A stretch of 64,000 nt of DNA, taken from assembly GCA_965220365.1 (NCBI GenBank), contig OZ244823.1:3286001-3350000 (forward strand), written 5' to 3'. Position numbers and translations under genes: made by a program. Each line of letters begins with the position of its first letter. The first letter of the stretch is position 1. Below the pieces are notes generated by a model. The model was not told the DNA's origin, did no database searches, and saw only the letters and a program-made list of their open reading frames with translations. Origin of the DNA: Bin80 sp965220365 (GTDB taxonomy: Bacteria; Bacteroidota; Rhodothermia; Rhodothermales; Bin80). Positions 1-8,381 of this stretch are shown in pieces.

Positions 1-225
1 CAAGGGGGATGTCGTGATATCAGATTGGAATGCAAAGCATCTTTATCGTGGCTTGCGCTGGAGAGCTATGAAAATCGTTCAGCGATACAGATTCAGGATA
101 GAGGGCGCCTAGTACACTACCCCAACTTCGTATTCTTTCTATCCAATCATTTTCATTCATCCCAATATACAAAGTCTTTCCTATCGCGTCCAAATCCCGC
201 CAAAATCCCAGAATAATAAAACTGG
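1..225. other. left edge, no supported gene
   Basis: An open frame of about 60 codons runs through this stretch, but it has no recognisable motif or ribosome binding site. It lies just beyond the stop codon of the leftward ATPase gene. I see nothing else in it. Confidence 0.4.
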
Positions 226-1428
226 TCAGCGTCCGAAATCTATGCTAGAACTCCGGCCCTCCAAGCTGCGGACAGGCAGCGTCTCGTGGGGAAATTTGAT
301 CTGCTCGCGAGCGTAATTGGATACCAGCCAATCATGCATCGAGGGAACAGGGATAACATAACGTCCACTCCTCTCATCTATGATCCCCCTTTCTACTGCG
401 CGACGAAATAGGGTCTCTGCTTTGTCTTGGCTGTAATCCTGGGTTAGGGAGGACATGATCTTACTAAGCTGCACACTTTCTCCGATCGGGATATCACTAA
501 ATGGTCTTGCAAGGGATTGGCGCTCTTCTTCGGGAAAACCGTGCGCCCGTTGCTTATAGTACGCAGCCCGCCCTGTGCGGCCCGCCTTTAGGACGGCATT
601 CAATCCCTCTGTAGTCAGCACACCTTTATCGGCATGCAGTTGATCCAACGCTGGTTTTACATAGGTCAAGATGTGCTGCGGCCAGCCATGGGTTTCTTGG
701 ATAATAGTCTCAATCCAAGCGGTGGGGTTCTCTTTGGCCTCACCGTCCTCCTTGAGCCAATCGCGTAGAACCGCGCGTTCGGCTTCCCTGTCCAACGCTC
801 CCAACTCCACAAGACATCCCTCTGCAAACCTCGAAATTCCAAACGACCGGAAGGACTCCACAGTCGTTCCTAAACCCGCTGCGATCAAGATGACGGGGCG
901 ATCCAGTTTACCATTATGAATGGAGTTGAGAACATGGCGTACAGTCTTAATTTGGTCTGCGGGAAACTCATCCTTCATCCCCAAGACCTGTGCTTCATCC
1001 AGCATGAGCAGTAATGGATCGTCCCCTTTTTGGAGTAAAGTTTTTACGGTCTGTGGAAGCACCCCTGCACTGACTTCCGCATGCCCGATGCCAGGAATAG
1101 TAACCCCTGCAGATCCGCCTTCGACTTTGATTTTTTTCTTTGATTCAAGGGACTGTTGTAATTCGTCTGGATTCCAAAGGGCTAGTGGGTCAATGTCCGC
1201 GATCTTCCATCCACTGTCTCGTGCCAGTTCTTCACATTTAGCGAGGAGCGCGGTCTTGCCCGCACCCGGAGCACCCTGGATCAGGAAGGTCGTACCAGAC
1301 TCCGCCTGAGTTGCACGCGCTACAAGTTCACTGAAATTACGCAATACCTGTTTCCGGCCATGAAAATACTTGGCGGGCCCACGGTCGAAAGCTGCTGTCA
1401 CCGGGGAATGTCTCCGGGATTTGCGCAT
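226..1428 (-). CDS. AAA-type P-loop ATPase (ORC/Cdc6-like or STAND-like)
   Basis: A 400-residue cytoplasmic protein with an AAA-type ATPase core. Seen: Walker A GAPGAGKT at about residues 52-59, a Walker B-like stretch LLLMLDEAQ at about 139-147, and a C-terminal part of about 100 residues consistent with a winged helix. The region just before the Walker A (FHGRKQVLRNF) resembles the box that opens ORC/Cdc6-like and other AAA_16/AAA_22 NTPases. Known for the family: such stand-alone ATPases occur as regulators, defence-related NTPases and transposition helpers. It has no partner gene here; the nearest neighbour is a rightward sulfatase 0.6 kb away, so its role cannot be inferred from context. 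No signal peptide or membrane segment. The ATG at 1428 precedes the conserved core at a normal distance. Confidence 0.7.
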   Translation of the reverse strand: MRKSRRHSPVTAAFDRGPAKYFHGRKQVLRNFSELVARATQAESGTTFLIQGAPGAGKTALLAKCEELARDSGWKIADIDPLALWNPDELQQSLESKKKIKVEGGSAGVTIPGIGHAEVSAGVLPQTVKTLLQKGDDPLLLMLDEAQVLGMKDEFPADQIKTVRHVLNSIHNGKLDRPVILIAAGLGTTVESFRSFGISRFAEGCLVELGALDREAERAVLRDWLKEDGEAKENPTAWIETIIQETHGWPQHILTYVKPALDQLHADKGVLTTEGLNAVLKAGRTGRAAYYKQRAHGFPEEERQSLARPFSDIPIGESVQLSKIMSSLTQDYSQDKAETLFRRAVERGIIDERSGRYVIPVPSMHDWLVSNYAREQIKFPHETLPVRSLEGRSSSIDFGR

Positions 1429-2043
1429 AGTTCTGTCACATTCGGGTGATCAGGAAGACATAAACCATTCACGAATATCGTACGATCTTGTTCCGTAGGG
1501 TTGATTCCTTCCGCCTCGGGAGCCTAATGGAAGACGCAATATAGTCCACTCCAATAAATCCTAACCATTAGAGTGAAAGAACGGGACGGTCCAAAATTTA
1601 CAACGAACACAGAACAACGAGCAAACTACCATTTGATGAAATAGATATCCACGAAGCATTCAGGCAGGTCTTCAGTGGAACTCAGACATTCATTTCCGAA
1701 CATACGAGCCTCTTGAAAAATTCCTAATCTTGAAGGTATTTGTTGACATGATGGCGTTCAAGAGCACTTTTTTAGTCTGGATTATCAGTTTTACAGAAAC
1801 ATCACCTGTAATCCTATACCAAGAACTTGAAGAAAGCGAACTGTTTCCTTCCGGGCAGATATTCATCGAGTTCCGCCACCATGCCGAGGAACATTATACC
1901 AAGCTCCCTGGAAATCGCTGAACGAATACGTAACTTGGGGATTGAGGATTATTCCCTCAACAATCATAACTACTCGTTTCGATCTACACTAGAAAAGCCA
2001 AACCCGACTTGAAGTAGTTCGCGAAGGAAGCAAAAAAGACCGC
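1429..2043. other. intergenic region between divergent genes
   Basis: About 0.6 kb separates the starts of the leftward ATPase and the rightward sulfatase. Two overlapping short rightward frames (1730-1921 and 1827-2012) have no family features and compete with each other, so neither is called. Both flanking promoters should lie here, but no clear -33/-7 boxes or operator repeats were recognised. Confidence 0.4.
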
Positions 2044-3459
2044 ATGCACGAATCCCCGGTACGAGAATCTGACTATTGCCGAAGCAACGCACTAGATCGT
2101 GCAGGGCAAACTGAAGAAAGCCGTCAGGCAGAAATCGGATTTTCATTTAAATATACAATCATTCGATTACTGCCTTTGCTGCTCCTGATTGCTGCCTGCG
2201 CGGCTGAGCGCCCGCCCAATATCGTACTCATCATGGCCGACGATATGGGCTACGAGACGCTGGGAGTGAATGGCGGGTTGAGCTATGATACACCACATTT
2301 GGATTCCCTCGCTCAACAGGGAATGCGCTTCACTCATGCATTTTCCACTCCTCTCTGTACACCCTCAAGGGTACAGTTGATGACCGGCAAATATAATTTT
2401 CGAAACTACATTGGATTTGGACTGCTGGATCCAACTGAACAGACATTTGCCCATCTGTTGCAGGATGTCGGCTATGCTACAGGGCTTGCTGGCAAGTGGC
2501 AGTTGTATGGTAACACATACCAACGGGAACTGGCGGGACGTGGCGGCTCAACTCCCGAGGAAGCAGGATTTGAGGAATTTGCACTCTGGCAGTACATTGA
2601 GCGTGGCAGCCGTTACAAGTCTCCTACAGTACATTATTCTGGTCAGGAACCTGAAACATTCCCCGATGCTTATGGGCCGGATCTCTATACGGATTACATC
2701 GAAGAATTCTTTGGGCGGCACCAGGATGAACCGTTCTTTTTGTATTTCCCGATGGCCCTGCCACATGACCCTTTCTTACCACCACCCGGCCATCCTGATT
2801 TTGACAGCCTCGACGTTGCCACAGCGCGCAACGATACTGCATACTTTGCTCCCATGGTGAGCTATGTGGACAAACTGGTTGGCCGCATCACCGGCAAACT
2901 GCATGAATTGGAGCTTGACCGCAATACGCTGGTGCTGTTCACAACAGACAATGGAACGCATCGGACCATATCCTCTCAGCACGAAACAGGGCTGATCCAA
3001 GGTAGAAAAGCCTATCCTGTCGCTGCGGGAACGCATGTACCACTCATCGCTTACTGGCCTGGAACGATTCAGCCGAACATCGTCAATGATGCGCTGGTGG
3101 ACTTTACAGATTTTCTGCCAACTCTGATCGAAGTGGCAGGAAGTACCGTCCCAGACGATTTTACGGCAGACGGACTGAGCTTTTATGGTCAGTTGACTGG
3201 ACGGACGGATACCATGCGCAGCTGGATCTATTGCCATTATGATCCACGGTGGGGCCAGTTTGCACCGGCGCGATGGGCGCAGGACCAAACCTGGAAACTC
3301 TACGGGAATGGGACGTTTTTCAACTGGTCCGAGGACCCCGATGAAGTACAAGCCCTGAAGGATTCTACCCTTGACGAGCGTGCTCAATTGGCGAAAAATA
3401 AGCTGCAGGATGTCCTTGACCACATGCCCGCACTGCCACAGGTTGAATCCGAAGACTGA
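2044..3459 (+). CDS. lipoprotein sulfatase (arylsulfatase A-like)
   Basis: Hydrolyses sulfate esters, probably on sulfated polysaccharide or glycan substrates, from the cell envelope. Seen: a hydrophobic stretch ending in a lipobox IAAC (Cys about 52); the metal-binding segment ADDMGY (Asp 66 and 67); the sulfatase signature CTPSR at 105-109, where Cys105 would be converted to formylglycine; the GKW segment at about 150-152; PHDPF around 240; and TTDNG at about 300-304. The C-terminus is short, as in the family's smaller members (471 residues as read). Oddity: 34 residues precede the likely signal peptide, and no ATG lies close to it, so the true start is either the ATG at 2044 or an unusual codon further in. 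A formylglycine-generating enzyme is not present in the window. It is convergent with the aminotransferase. Confidence 0.88.
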   Translation: MHESPVRESDYCRSNALDRAGQTEESRQAEIGFSFKYTIIRLLPLLLLIAACAAERPPNIVLIMADDMGYETLGVNGGLSYDTPHLDSLAQQGMRFTHAFSTPLCTPSRVQLMTGKYNFRNYIGFGLLDPTEQTFAHLLQDVGYATGLAGKWQLYGNTYQRELAGRGGSTPEEAGFEEFALWQYIERGSRYKSPTVHYSGQEPETFPDAYGPDLYTDYIEEFFGRHQDEPFFLYFPMALPHDPFLPPPGHPDFDSLDVATARNDTAYFAPMVSYVDKLVGRITGKLHELELDRNTLVLFTTDNGTHRTISSQHETGLIQGRKAYPVAAGTHVPLIAYWPGTIQPNIVNDALVDFTDFLPTLIEVAGSTVPDDFTADGLSFYGQLTGRTDTMRSWIYCHYDPRWGQFAPARWAQDQTWKLYGNGTFFNWSEDPDEVQALKDSTLDERAQLAKNKLQDVLDHMPALPQVESED

Positions 3460-3546
3460 GTTGGTCTGGATGATGTGACCGCGTAGGAATTGCGCGCCGC
3501 TCCCTGACCTTGTAACGTCATCAATCGCTCCGGTAGCTGTTCTCAA

Positions 3547-4755
3547 TCAGCCAGTCAGCGCTTCAAGCCCCTTGACCAGACGATTGATTGCTTGCGTCAG
3601 TGTTGATTTCTGGAGAGCACCGTATGCTATCCGCAGACTGGTGACTCCTTCCATTCCAAATGTGTCTCCGGGAATCACAGCTACGCCATACTCCTGGATT
3701 AAACGGGTTGTGAGCGTCTTCGCGTCAAACTGCGAATTGACCGATAACAGAAAGTAAAACGCACCGTCTGAAGGAGAAATCGTGACTGGAGCCTGTACGC
3801 TCCGTAGACGCTGCAAAACCAGGGCGCGCACCTCGGCCATGGAGCTCACATACTGCCTGCAATAGCTGCCCCCCTCTTCCAATGCTTTGAGTGCTGCTAC
3901 CTGACTCAGGATTGCTGGACAGATCTGATTCGTATCCTGGATTTTTCGCACATCCGCCAGGATATGCGGCGGGATCGCCATGTACCCCAGCCGCCAACCA
4001 GCCATCCCGTACGCTTTGCTCATGGAAAAAAGCGAAATCGTATGCGCATGTGCCCCGGAAGCACTTCCGGGGGAATAATGCTCCGCGCCGTCAAATGTGA
4101 AGTACTCATATGCCTCGTCGGACATGTGGTAGATACCATGCAGAGCGCATAGATCATTGATCGCTTTGAGCGTTTCCGGGGGATATACAATGCCGGTTGG
4201 GTTATTCGGTGAAATCGTAACAATCGCGCGGGTCCGGGGAGTGATTGCACGTTCAACGGCACTCACATCTGGGATCAATGAATCGTCGAGTGTCACCAGA
4301 ACCGGCGTGCAGTCCGCGATACGCGTTGCCATTTCGTGATTGAAGTAATATGGCACGAGCAAAATGACTTCATCTCCTGGGCTGGTCACCGCCAATAACG
4401 ATGCAAAGAATGCCATATTGCTGCCGGCAGTCACAACGACTTCATAGCCGGGATCCAGACGGTTCTCTGTGCTGAGTTTCTGTGCAAATGCACTTCGGAG
4501 CTCCGGCCTCCCGATGACATACCCATAGCCGTGAGTATCCGGGGAGGTGACCGCCTCGGCTGCTGCTTCAAGTGCTGAGGCCGGCGGGCCATAGTGAACC
4601 ACACCTTGCCCAAGAGAGATCGTCCCCGGGTTATCCCGCATAAGATCTGCAACAAACCCCATTACGGGCATTTGCACTGACATCATGCGATCTGATCGTG
4701 AAGGTATTGCCACAACAGTTTTATTTTGTGTTGCTGGAAGTGTGAAGATACTCAA
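3547..4755 (-). CDS. class I/II pyridoxal-phosphate aminotransferase
   Basis: Cytosolic PLP enzyme that transfers the amino group from an amino acid to a 2-oxo acid. Seen: SPNNPTG at about 182-188 (Asn185 region), SDEAYE at about 212-217 (Asp213 contacts the pyridine nitrogen), SMSK with the Schiff-base Lys at about 247, and MAGWRLGY at about 251-258. An Arg in RIAYGAL near the C-terminus is the expected carboxylate anchor. At 402 residues it has the usual length of the aspartate/aromatic aminotransferase superfamily. Additional Met codons at positions 24, 25, 29 and 32 could be the true start, because the N-terminal 25 residues are not conserved in character. It is divergent from the HAD phosphatase; substrate specificity cannot be read from the sequence. 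Confidence 0.88.
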   Translation of the reverse strand: MSIFTLPATQNKTVVAIPSRSDRMMSVQMPVMGFVADLMRDNPGTISLGQGVVHYGPPASALEAAAEAVTSPDTHGYGYVIGRPELRSAFAQKLSTENRLDPGYEVVVTAGSNMAFFASLLAVTSPGDEVILLVPYYFNHEMATRIADCTPVLVTLDDSLIPDVSAVERAITPRTRAIVTISPNNPTGIVYPPETLKAINDLCALHGIYHMSDEAYEYFTFDGAEHYSPGSASGAHAHTISLFSMSKAYGMAGWRLGYMAIPPHILADVRKIQDTNQICPAILSQVAALKALEEGGSYCRQYVSSMAEVRALVLQRLRSVQAPVTISPSDGAFYFLLSVNSQFDAKTLTTRLIQEYGVAVIPGDTFGMEGVTSLRIAYGALQKSTLTQAINRLVKGLEALTG

Positions 4756-4843
4756 GTCGGCCCTTTGTACAACCCAAACAAAAGAATGTATCGTAATCTG
4801 GTACAGATCGTTAAAGCTCTCTCATTCATTCCCTCCTGACACT

Positions 4844-5509
4844 GTGGTAACCCTCACTTGTGACGCCTTACTGTTTGATCTTGACGGTGTACTTATAGAC
4901 TCCAACGATGTCTACGAAACACACTGGGAGATCTGGGCAAAAGAGCGGCGCGTATCGTTTGAACACATTCTGGATGTCCATCATGGTCGCCCTGTTACGG
5001 AGACAATCCGACTGGTCGCTCCCCATCTGGATCCTGTCGTCGAAGCGGAAGCCTACAGAGATGGACTGGCTGCCAGTAATCATCTGGAGCGTGTGCGTTT
5101 ATTTCCGGGGGTTGCTGCACTACTTGAATATCTCCCTCTGGACCGCTGGGCGATCGTAACGAGTGCGCCGCGAACCTCCGCCCTCCAAATGCTTCGTCAT
5201 GTAGCATTGCCAATGCCAAAGATGTTTATTAGTGGGGATGACATTGACCGGGGAAAACCGGCTCCTGATCCCTACTTGCAGGCTGCCCGAGGGCTAAACC
5301 ACCAGATTGAGCGCTGCGTTGTCATTGAGGACGCACCTGCAGGCATCCAATCTGGCCAATCCGCGGGGGCACGAGTGATCGCCGTCCAAACGACCAATCC
5401 CTCTGATTCTCTGAAAGAAGCCGACCTGATCGTCAACACGATTGCCGATCTGCAGATTCAACACGTGGATTCCCACTTGAAAATTTCCTGCAGCCCTTGT
5501 AGAGCGTAG
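4844..5509 (+). CDS. HAD-superfamily sugar-phosphate phosphatase/mutase-like
   Basis: Phosphatase of the HAD superfamily with a helical (C1) cap. Seen: motif I DLDGVLIDS, motif II IVTSAPR, motif III Lys in KPAPDPYL and motif IV VIEDAPAGIQSG. This set is typical of small-molecule phosphatases acting on sugar or glycerol phosphates (GPP/YfbT/beta-phosphoglucomutase-like); the substrate is not determined. I place the start at the GTG at 4844, nine codons before motif I, because the in-frame ATG at 4685 would put 71 bp inside the divergent aminotransferase gene and add 53 residues with no family character. That leaves 88 bp between the two start codons for both promoters. An alternative non-ATG start close by is possible. 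Confidence 0.8.
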   Translation: MVTLTCDALLFDLDGVLIDSNDVYETHWEIWAKERRVSFEHILDVHHGRPVTETIRLVAPHLDPVVEAEAYRDGLAASNHLERVRLFPGVAALLEYLPLDRWAIVTSAPRTSALQMLRHVALPMPKMFISGDDIDRGKPAPDPYLQAARGLNHQIERCVVIEDAPAGIQSGQSAGARVIAVQTTNPSDSLKEADLIVNTIADLQIQHVDSHLKISCSPCRA

Positions 5510-5556
5510 GGCTTTCGATGGCAACTTGGTTACCCGTTGTTTGGAGTTTTGACAAT

Positions 5557-5913
5557 TTACTGATCACTCCAGACTGCGAGTTCATTGCCGCTGGGATCAA
5601 GAAAATGAAATCTTCGACCACCAGGAAAGGAGAAAATTTCCATGCAGATTTCGGCACCAGCATCGGTAATTCGCTTCAATGTAGCTTCCAAATCATCTGC
5701 ATAAAGAACGACCAACGCTGCACCTTCTTTGGTACTGTCTGACCTCAATGGGGAACGATAGAAACCGCCATCAAGCCGACCATCGTTGAAGGCACAGTAG
5801 TTATCACCGTAATCTTGAAATGTCCAACCGAACACCTTCCCATAAAACGCTTTCGTGCTCGAAAAATCTTTCGAAGGCAGTTCAATGTAATTAATTCTTT
5901 TGTCCTCAAGCAT
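5557..5913 (-). CDS. VOC (glyoxalase/bleomycin-resistance fold) protein
   Basis: A 118-residue single-module VOC protein. Seen: NYIELPSKDFSSTKAFYGKV at the start and FHFLDPSGNELAVW at the end, the usual first and last beta-alpha-beta signatures of this fold. Members bind divalent metal or small ligands as dimers and act as lyases, isomerases, dioxygenases or resistance proteins; nothing here fixes the function. It converges on the HAD gene with 47 bp between the stop codons. The ATG at 5913 fits the family start. Confidence 0.8.
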   Translation of the reverse strand: MLEDKRINYIELPSKDFSSTKAFYGKVFGWTFQDYGDNYCAFNDGRLDGGFYRSPLRSDSTKEGAALVVLYADDLEATLKRITDAGAEICMEIFSFPGGRRFHFLDPSGNELAVWSDQ

Positions 5914-6077
5914 GATTGTAGTCTATCTTCTAACTAATAAATGTAGCACTTGAACCACAGTATACCGGAAGGTTGCACCGCTTCAGACACAGCATCTTCG
6001 GTAATGTCTCCAGGTAAATCCCTTTTTCCTCGGAAGATAGTTGAGTTACTACTTCTGACTTTATAGGAAAAATTAGG

Positions 6078-6126
6078 GAATGTCAAGTAGCCGGAGGGTG
6101 AAATTCCCTCCGGCTACTTGACATTC
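6078..6126. repeat. perfect 21-bp palindrome with 7-base loop
   Basis: The arms 6078-6098 and 6106-6126 are perfectly complementary around a TGAAATT loop. The right half reads CCCTCCGGCTACTTGACA, which resembles the last bases of the group II intron domain VI in this window (read on the minus strand at 33101-33138, CCCCCGGGCTACTTGAC), including the GGGTGAAA loop entry. It is followed by CTCAAAAATT rather than a T run, so a simple rho-independent terminator is less likely. It lies between the VOC gene and the HipA-like gene. Confidence 0.7.
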
Positions 6127-6220
6127 TCAAAAATTAAACCTAGCAATAGAAACGAGAACCACTGACAAATTTTCATCTGGAAAAATAAAATATATTTGAT
6201 TTTTAAACATATAAGGAATT

Positions 6221-6382
6221 ATTCGATTAATTATATTTTATATTAATACTATAATACTATATTCAATTAATTATATTTTATATTAGTGGTGTAATGTTTA
6301 TATTCGATTAATTATATTTTACATTAATGGTATAATACCTCTGCTCGGTTAATCTTGTTTTATAATATTTGATCCTACTAGA
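6221..6382. repeat. AT-rich tandem repeat (about 41 bp, four degenerate copies) upstream of hipA-like gene
   Basis: Units beginning ATTCGATTAATTATATTTTA start near 6221, 6261, 6302 and, more degenerate, 6343, giving a period of 40-41 bp. The first and third units end in TATAAT-like boxes. The block ends about 25 bp before the HipA-like start codon. It is much more AT-rich than the surrounding genes. Four turns of spacing upstream of a toxin-antitoxin operon would suit cooperative binding of the HTH antitoxin, with the TATAAT boxes as promoter elements; that is inference. Confidence 0.75.
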
Positions 6383-6406
6383 AAAATAATCAGACGGATT
6401 GAATCA

Positions 6407-7624
6407 ATGGCAACTAATCTCTGGGGTAACGTCTATTACAGGGACACTTTCGCTGGCGTTCTGTCCCAGGAGGCCGGAGGCCGATGCGTATTCATCTACG
6501 ACGAGAGCTATCTGCAAAGCTCCTCGCCCGCTATTTCCTACACGTTGCCACTTCGGGCCGAGCCTCATTTAAGTGGATATGGATTGCACCCTTTCTTTGA
6601 CAATCTATGTGCTGAGGGCTGGCTTAAGAACGCGCAGGCACGCGCACTCGGGCTGCGAAGGGACGACCGTTTCCCGCTGCTCCTTGCCTTCGGCACAGAC
6701 CTTGCCGGCGCCGTAAGCGTCATTGACCCAAACCCTGCCGGGGACATTAAAATCAATCACAACGACCCGGAAAACGTCGCAGCGCTTTCAGCAAGGGCAT
6801 CTCTTTCCGGGGTTCAGCCAAAACTGGGAGCAATAAAGGAAGGCCGTGTGTTCCGCCCCGCAGAGCGTGGTGAGCGGGCAACCCACATCGCTAAGCTCCC
6901 GTCCCCCACACTCAAACTGCCCGATATTCTAGGACTTGAGTACATCACTACGCAGGCGTGTGCGGCCCTTCTTAAGGAAGACCTCGTTGCGGAGATGACT
7001 TTGGCACCGCTTCAGGACGTTTCGGAAACGGCTCTACTCATCAAACGATTCGACAGGACTGAAGACGGCAAGCAAATTCACTTTGAGGAATTTAATCAGC
7101 TACTCGGTAACCGCTCGGAGGACAAATACGCGGCCTGCTACGAGCATATGGCCGATTTTATCATCCAAAACAGAGACATATGCCTACGGGTGGAATGCGA
7201 TACCCTGTTTCGCCGGGTAATGGCCTGTATACTCACGGGAAATACGGATGCACACCTTAAAAATTTCGCCATGGAGCACACAGAAAGCGGGTTGCGCCTC
7301 ACACCTTGCTACGATCTTGTCGCTACCGGCTGCTACTCGCAATACCAGACGCTGGCACTAGGAATCGAGGGGGCCGAGAACATGAAAATCGGCAATATCG
7401 GCCCGAAGAACATAGCTCGACTGGGCAATCTGTTCGGACTACCCGACGGAGCAATTATGCTGGCGGTTTCGGACTTCTCCAGTCGTCTTGACAGGGCCTA
7501 CAGCGCTGTTGATGCCTCGAAGAATGTTGACCAGCATACTAAAGATAAACTGCATCAGCAAATAAAGAAAAGATGGAACGGGATATTCGACTCAATTGGA
7601 ACTTACTTGTCAAAGAGGCAATAA
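6407..7624 (+). CDS. hipA: HipA-family serine/threonine kinase toxin
   Basis: Probable toxin of a type II toxin-antitoxin pair. HipA kinases phosphorylate aminoacyl-tRNA synthetases and drive persistence. Seen in 405 residues: the N-terminal HipA_N module, SLSGVQPKL at about 132-140 (equivalent of the Gly-rich loop that carries the regulatory Ser in E. coli HipA), LLIKRFDR at about 210-217, the catalytic loop GNTDAHLKN at about 278-286 (Asp281) and CYDLVAT at about 301-307 (metal-binding Asp303). All the key residues are present, so it may be active. A small HTH gene overlaps its 3' end, whereas in the classic operon the antitoxin comes first. The upstream AT-rich repeat is a candidate operator. 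The symbol reflects family membership only. Confidence 0.85.
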   Translation: MATNLWGNVYYRDTFAGVLSQEAGGRCVFIYDESYLQSSSPAISYTLPLRAEPHLSGYGLHPFFDNLCAEGWLKNAQARALGLRRDDRFPLLLAFGTDLAGAVSVIDPNPAGDIKINHNDPENVAALSARASLSGVQPKLGAIKEGRVFRPAERGERATHIAKLPSPTLKLPDILGLEYITTQACAALLKEDLVAEMTLAPLQDVSETALLIKRFDRTEDGKQIHFEEFNQLLGNRSEDKYAACYEHMADFIIQNRDICLRVECDTLFRRVMACILTGNTDAHLKNFAMEHTESGLRLTPCYDLVATGCYSQYQTLALGIEGAENMKIGNIGPKNIARLGNLFGLPDGAIMLAVSDFSSRLDRAYSAVDASKNVDQHTKDKLHQQIKKRWNGIFDSIGTYLSKRQ

Positions 7625-7779
7625 AGCGGCGCAAGGAACGAAAAATCTCCCAGCGCCGACTGGCCGCTATAGCTGAGGTAAGTCAACCGACGATCTCGCG
7701 CTTTGAGCAGCAAAAACAAGACATTCAGCTTTCAAGCGCTGTTAAAATCCTTGATGTCCTAGGATTGATAGATAAATAG
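7573..7779 (+). CDS. hipB: Xre/HipB-like helix-turn-helix antitoxin
   Basis: A 68-residue protein with one HTH: SQRRLAAIAEVSQPTISRFE at about residues 26-45 followed by a conserved hydrophobic helix. Such proteins bind and silence HipA and repress their own operon. The reading frame overlaps the last 52 bases of the kinase gene, which supports co-expression through translational coupling. The ATG at 7573 is used; a shorter form starting at a non-ATG codon just after the kinase stop would still hold the HTH. Gene order (toxin, then antitoxin) is reversed relative to E. coli hipBA. Confidence 0.75.
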   Translation: MERDIRLNWNLLVKEAIKRRKERKISQRRLAAIAEVSQPTISRFEQQKQDIQLSSAVKILDVLGLIDK

Positions 7780-8138
7780 GGACCTAGCTTTACGAACTTG
7801 AATCTGCAAAGAGCTCAGGGGACTATCCCAAATCCTGTTTATCGAGTAAAGAGTTGCCCGGTAAGAGAGCCGTCCTCCAAGGGAATGGTGCTCACGTAAA
7901 AGATGTTCGTAGCAGAGAGAATCTCAACGCCTTTTTTCTGGGAATATATCTGGAGCTTTCGAATTTTGGCTGAAGTACTAAACCGCTTTGACGGATATCA
8001 CGCTGCGAGGATCCTTTTCGCTGTGTTGTGCTTATCTCATGGCAAAACGAAGCGGATAAACATCACCTTGGCAGAGATGTAGGCGACGAACCAATAACTC
8101 TGAACTGACATAGAACCAATAGATATTTTTATGGCACC
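7780..8138. other. intergenic region with decayed duplicate of the next gene
   Basis: No intact gene. Bases 8007-8036 (GGATCCTTTTCGCTGTGTTG and flanks) closely match 8343-8369, which encodes the end of the following small membrane protein, so a remnant of a second copy is likely. Bases 7796-7852 are an imperfect direct repeat of 8575-8631. Confidence 0.5.
7796..7852 (+). repeat. imperfect 57-bp direct repeat, copy 1
   Basis: Begins ACTTGAATCTGCAAA and ends TAAAGAG; it matches 8575-8631 with roughly three quarters identity by eye. The two copies bracket the remnant and the small coiled-coil gene. Its meaning is unknown. Confidence 0.6.
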
Positions 8139-8381
8139 ATGGTAAATACTCTTGCAATTGCTCACAGCCTCATCAATTCAGGGATTGAGCGCGAACAAGC
8201 CGAAGCCATCGCAAATGTCGTTGCAGATGCCGCCGAAAACCAAAATCGAGAGCTCTCAACCAAAAATTCTGTGCACAACAAATTAAGTACTCTTGAAACT
8301 CGGCTTGTGCGTTGGATTATTGTGACGGTTTTCAGTGGCATGGGGATCCTTTTCGCTGCATTGCGCTTGTTTCCTGGCTAA
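8139..8381 (+). CDS. small coiled-coil membrane protein (DUF1640-like)
   Basis: An 80-residue protein: an N-terminal SGIEREQAEAIANVVADAAE segment at about 14-33 resembling the start of the DUF1640/CCDC90-type coiled-coil family, a polar helix, then a single C-terminal transmembrane segment (about 58-78). It would sit in the inner membrane with its coiled coil in the cytoplasm. The function of the bacterial family is not established; members are often found beside mobile or toxin-antitoxin genes. A decayed piece of a second copy lies just upstream. Another small protein with the same layout is carried by the IS1595 element at 30100-30405. Confidence 0.6.
   Translation: MVNTLAIAHSLINSGIEREQAEAIANVVADAAENQNRELSTKNSVHNKLSTLETRLVRWIIVTVFSGMGILFAALRLFPG

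Noticed and set aside
25..216. 63-codon frame at the left edge
   Set aside because: No motif or start signals; may be chance.
2776..3546. Leftward 256-codon frame opposite the sulfatase
   Set aside because: It lies almost entirely on the reverse of a gene with a full set of sulfatase motifs and has no motif of its own.
6221..6382. AT-rich repeats considered as a replication origin with iterons
   Set aside because: No replication gene is nearby and the block fits an operator/promoter region of the hipA-like operon better.
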